Assembly: GCF_041296385.1 (NCBI RefSeq)
Contig: NW_027184085.1
Span: 14,007,301 to 14,071,300, forward strand
Origin: Aphelocoma coerulescens
Lineage: Eukaryota; Chordata; Aves; Passeriformes; Corvidae
DNA: 64,000 nucleotides
Direction of reading: 5' to 3'
Numbering within the stretch: the stretch's first letter is position 1; each line of letters starts with the position of its first letter. The translations under genes were made by a program, and so were the position numbers. The notes under the pieces were generated by a model. It saw only the letters and a program-made list of their open reading frames with translations, had not been told where the DNA came from and did not search any database. Below, piece by piece: positions 61,101 through 64,000 of the stretch.

Positions 61101-64000
61101 TGATCTTAGAAGAATTGTGTTAAGGAATTGTGTTAAGGATGTATATTTCAAAATACTTACATCTTACTATGCTTTAGCACTGATATGGACTACCCAGAAG
61201 GATGTTACAAATTTACTTTATTTAGAGGTAAACTCAGATTTTCATGAAGGAGATATAAAAGCAGTATCTCCACTGTGATCTGAACCTAAAGCAAAAAAGA
61301 GGTATTTGCTGGGGCAGAAAAACACACCTCGTTAAAAAGGAAATTCAAAGCTTTTTGAAAGTTTCCCACAGTCTAATTAAAGTGTTCTTTTCATATTCTC
61401 AGTGCTAAACCTGGAGGGACTATGCCTCCAAGTCCAGCTGGCAGCAGAGAAGGCAGTGCATCATTCCGTAGAAGTGGACTTACTTATTTCCTAGGCTCCT
61501 GCGGGCATTTTCTCCTAACAAACCCTTTGCTCTTGCAAGACTGTGAACATTGGCTTGGCAGTAATCTTTCTTGCTCTTCTCCTTTGGCAAATTGCTTTGC
61601 TGTGATTTTTGGAGGTTAGTACTAAAGGTTTTGACTTGTTATAAGGCTTCAGAAAATGTTTTGTGAATAACGGGCTGCAGAAGGCTGTGACGCACAAGAA
61701 ACTTTTCCAATGTCTGGATGCAAGGCATGGACTCTCGCTTCTGGGGCCACTTCCAATCCAATGTTAACAGTTCCAACTGGGACATTGTAAAACAAAGGCT
61801 TGTTCTTGTCTGCATTGAATAATTACTAGTATTCATGTCTTGTTAGTTGAAATAAGTTAGCTTATTATTACAATTCAAGGCCTTTTGGCTACCTAGACCA
61901 GTATCCTGGGGCTGTAAAAGGCAGAGGTGTGTTCTGAAGTCTGCAGACCCTGGGAGATGGCAGACTTCAGAAAATGGCACACATGGTCTAAAGGAAACAC
62001 CAATGGTTTTCATCTGCATTTGTGTACCTTTTCTCAAATATGATGAAAAGAAATCTGAGTCATCTTTTTGCCCTTTGACCCCAAACTTCCCTTCAATTTA
62101 CTGTTTATAACTATCTGAAATCTTTGTTCTCTTGCTCTGGAAAACATATTTTATGCAGTCAATAGAAAGACCCATTGTTCAAGAGTTAGTGATAGTGTTT
62201 CCTGCAACTGCCAGATAAACATGCAATGTCCTACCCACAGAAGTTTTATTACTAGTGAGACAGAAGCACAACAGTCTCATCAAACAGATGGATCAAGTGC
62301 AATCCACTTTAAATGAAAGCATGTAAACCAGGAAATCTGGGACTTTTACAAGGCTAAGCTGTAAATGAATTTAGTAGAAAGTCATATCAAAGCTTAAAGG
62401 TATAAAACATAAACATGCCCATGAATTCCAGGATAGTCTTTGATCTCAGCTTTGACCTTATTAGTATGTTTGTCATTGAATGCCTTCAAGAAAAAACAAC
62501 TTTCCCTTTATTCTCACAAACACTGTTACCACTGCTATTATCTCTTCAATGGCACAAGAATGCAACATATGGGGGGTTTTATCTGAGTGGAATGACAGTT
62601 AACCAGGCCTCTGGACTTGGAAATCTTAAAAAGCTTTCCAAATGTCAGTTAGTATCATCATACTCATAAAGTTGGGGAAATCTGAGAAAAGTGATGCCAA
62701 AAGCAGACTGAAGTTTCATTTTGATTCTCCAGCGTGGGTTGCATTTCCATGCACTTACTCTGCATTGACTCTTATTTGCCATCCATATTAAAATGATCGG
62801 AGGAGAGACAAGTGATTGGAATCCACACACAGGGTGATTCACAGCTTCTTGCCACATGAAAAGAGACATAAGCACAGAGGAAGAAGAAATAAGGTTTTCC
62901 ACTTCAAACATTTCAAAGCTGATAAAAAGGCAAGCACTCAGGTTTTAATGACTTTTCTGGAAGCTTAGTTCAGCACACGGCTGAAAGCAAAAATCTGGAT
63001 TATGACCAGTAACTCTGTGCAGAGTTCTTCACCTAAAAACATCAGAAATTCATTTTTGCTCCCCTGTAATAGGTATTTTTAATGAAATTCACAGATTACA
63101 GCAGTTCTGGACAACTAGAAGAGCAACTTCACACAAATTGTTGCTAGAGGAGGGAATGACGGGTTAAATCTAATTCTTCAGAATGGACATTGTTGTTTTA
63201 ATGGGTAAACGATGTTCAATCAAAGAGATTTTTTTCTCTATTCCTTGGATTACACACACAGCGTTTCTGGTAGGTGGCTTGAAACAGTAGCACCAATGTT
63301 AGAGGTACTTCCAGACATTCACCAGTAAATATTGAATGATGTTCAAAAGCTTCCTTTTTAGACAAGATCACATGCAAAGAGTTTTAAAAGAGGCACCCAT
63401 CTTAAAATATTGAGTCGGAGCTACCACGTTGCATATGCTTCTTGTGACATCCTTGTCATAAATAAAATCAAAGTGACTAGCACTTTTGTGACCCCACTAC
63501 ACTTATCTCCACTATATGTCAGGATATCTAAAATGGAAACTATTCTGAGAGTTCTCTTACATCAAAGTCTAGAAAGGAATTACAGAATACTGTAAAAGAA
63601 CGTCTGGACAGCTGAGAGTTGGCAGAGTTCACCAACTTTCAAGTGTGATGAATATGAATTAAAGCTCTGACATTTTGCAGCTCAGAATCAGTGTCAGAGA
63701 CTTTCACAGATCATCTTCTATCAGCTTCCTTCAGGGTCAACTTGTGATGAAAAAAGTTCCAAAAACTTTGTTTATTGTTATACCCTCAACAACTTTAAGA
63801 GCCATTTGTTAAACTTCAGAGGAATCTGCAGGAGACAGCAGCAGTGTATGTCAGCTTTCACAGCAGTTGGCAGCAGCCAGTATATTCATCTGCTGCAGAA
63901 GTGGTTTTCTTGAAATTCTATAAGCTGCTACAAACAAGTTTGATGACAATATGAAGTCAATGTCAGGTCAGTCATAATCGACAGCAAACCCTGCCTATTA
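58130..64000. other. AT-rich non-coding DNA, no gene recognised
   Basis: About 5.9 kb to the end of the window. It contains a perfect 2 x 13-bp tandem duplication at 61112-61137 (GAATTGTGTTAAG). A 74-codon minus-strand frame at 60178-60402 has protein-like composition (Lys, Arg, Glu, Phe, Leu) but no recognised family. Confidence 0.6.
61112..61137. repeat. Perfect 2 x 13-bp tandem duplication
   Basis: GAATTGTGTTAAG twice head to tail with no mismatch. Confidence 0.93.

Noticed and set aside
1..64000. Bacterial-type features: operons, CRISPR arrays, tRNA or rRNA clusters
   Set aside because: None seen. Repeats, CpG pattern and low coding density are those of vertebrate DNA.

Overview
This window looks like vertebrate nuclear DNA, most likely from a bird. 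The evidence is several 5'-truncated CR1 retrotransposon copies of avian type, a class II (ERVK-like) endogenous retrovirus with a lysine-tRNA-type primer-binding site, a solo LTR, no recognisable SINEs, and an AT-rich background broken by one promoter-type CpG island. I found no intact or convincing protein-coding gene. The open frames are short, lack family signatures and are no longer than chance frames in eukaryotic intergenic or intronic DNA. The window therefore reads as a gene desert or part of one or more very long introns.

Layout. 1-9954 is unique AT-rich DNA. A CR1 3' end lies at about 9955-10612 (+). A C-rich tract (11955-11981) and a purine-rich compound repeat with an (AAGGC)n core (12214-12507) follow, then unique DNA to 19.6 kb. 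A compact LTR element lies at 19586-22102 on the minus strand. It has two LTRs of about 405 bp, a primer-binding site, a polypurine tract flanked by strong palindromes, and about 1.7 kb of GC-rich interior with no recognisable gag, pol or env. Unique DNA follows to 31.4 kb.

A CpG island at about 31390-31830 is the best regulatory candidate. It carries two inverted CCAAT boxes, GC boxes, a near-consensus CTCF-type motif and, at its right edge, a good 5' splice site on the + strand. An old, decayed CR1/L3-like LINE fragment interrupted by A-rich and TA-rich simple repeats occupies about 33280-34720. A longer CR1 copy at 40428-41592 (+) still shows reverse-transcriptase motifs but is clearly dead. 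A solo LTR with TATA box and poly(A) signal lies at 48405-48938 (-). Two more CR1 ends occur at 51067-51456 (-) and 57772-57890 (+), the latter just before a (TAG)16 microsatellite at 58082-58129.

No gene network can be described. What can be read is retroelement history plus one probable promoter or insulator. The most unusual objects are the small GC-rich LTR element with palindromes beside its polypurine tract, and the isolated CpG island with its CTCF-like site.
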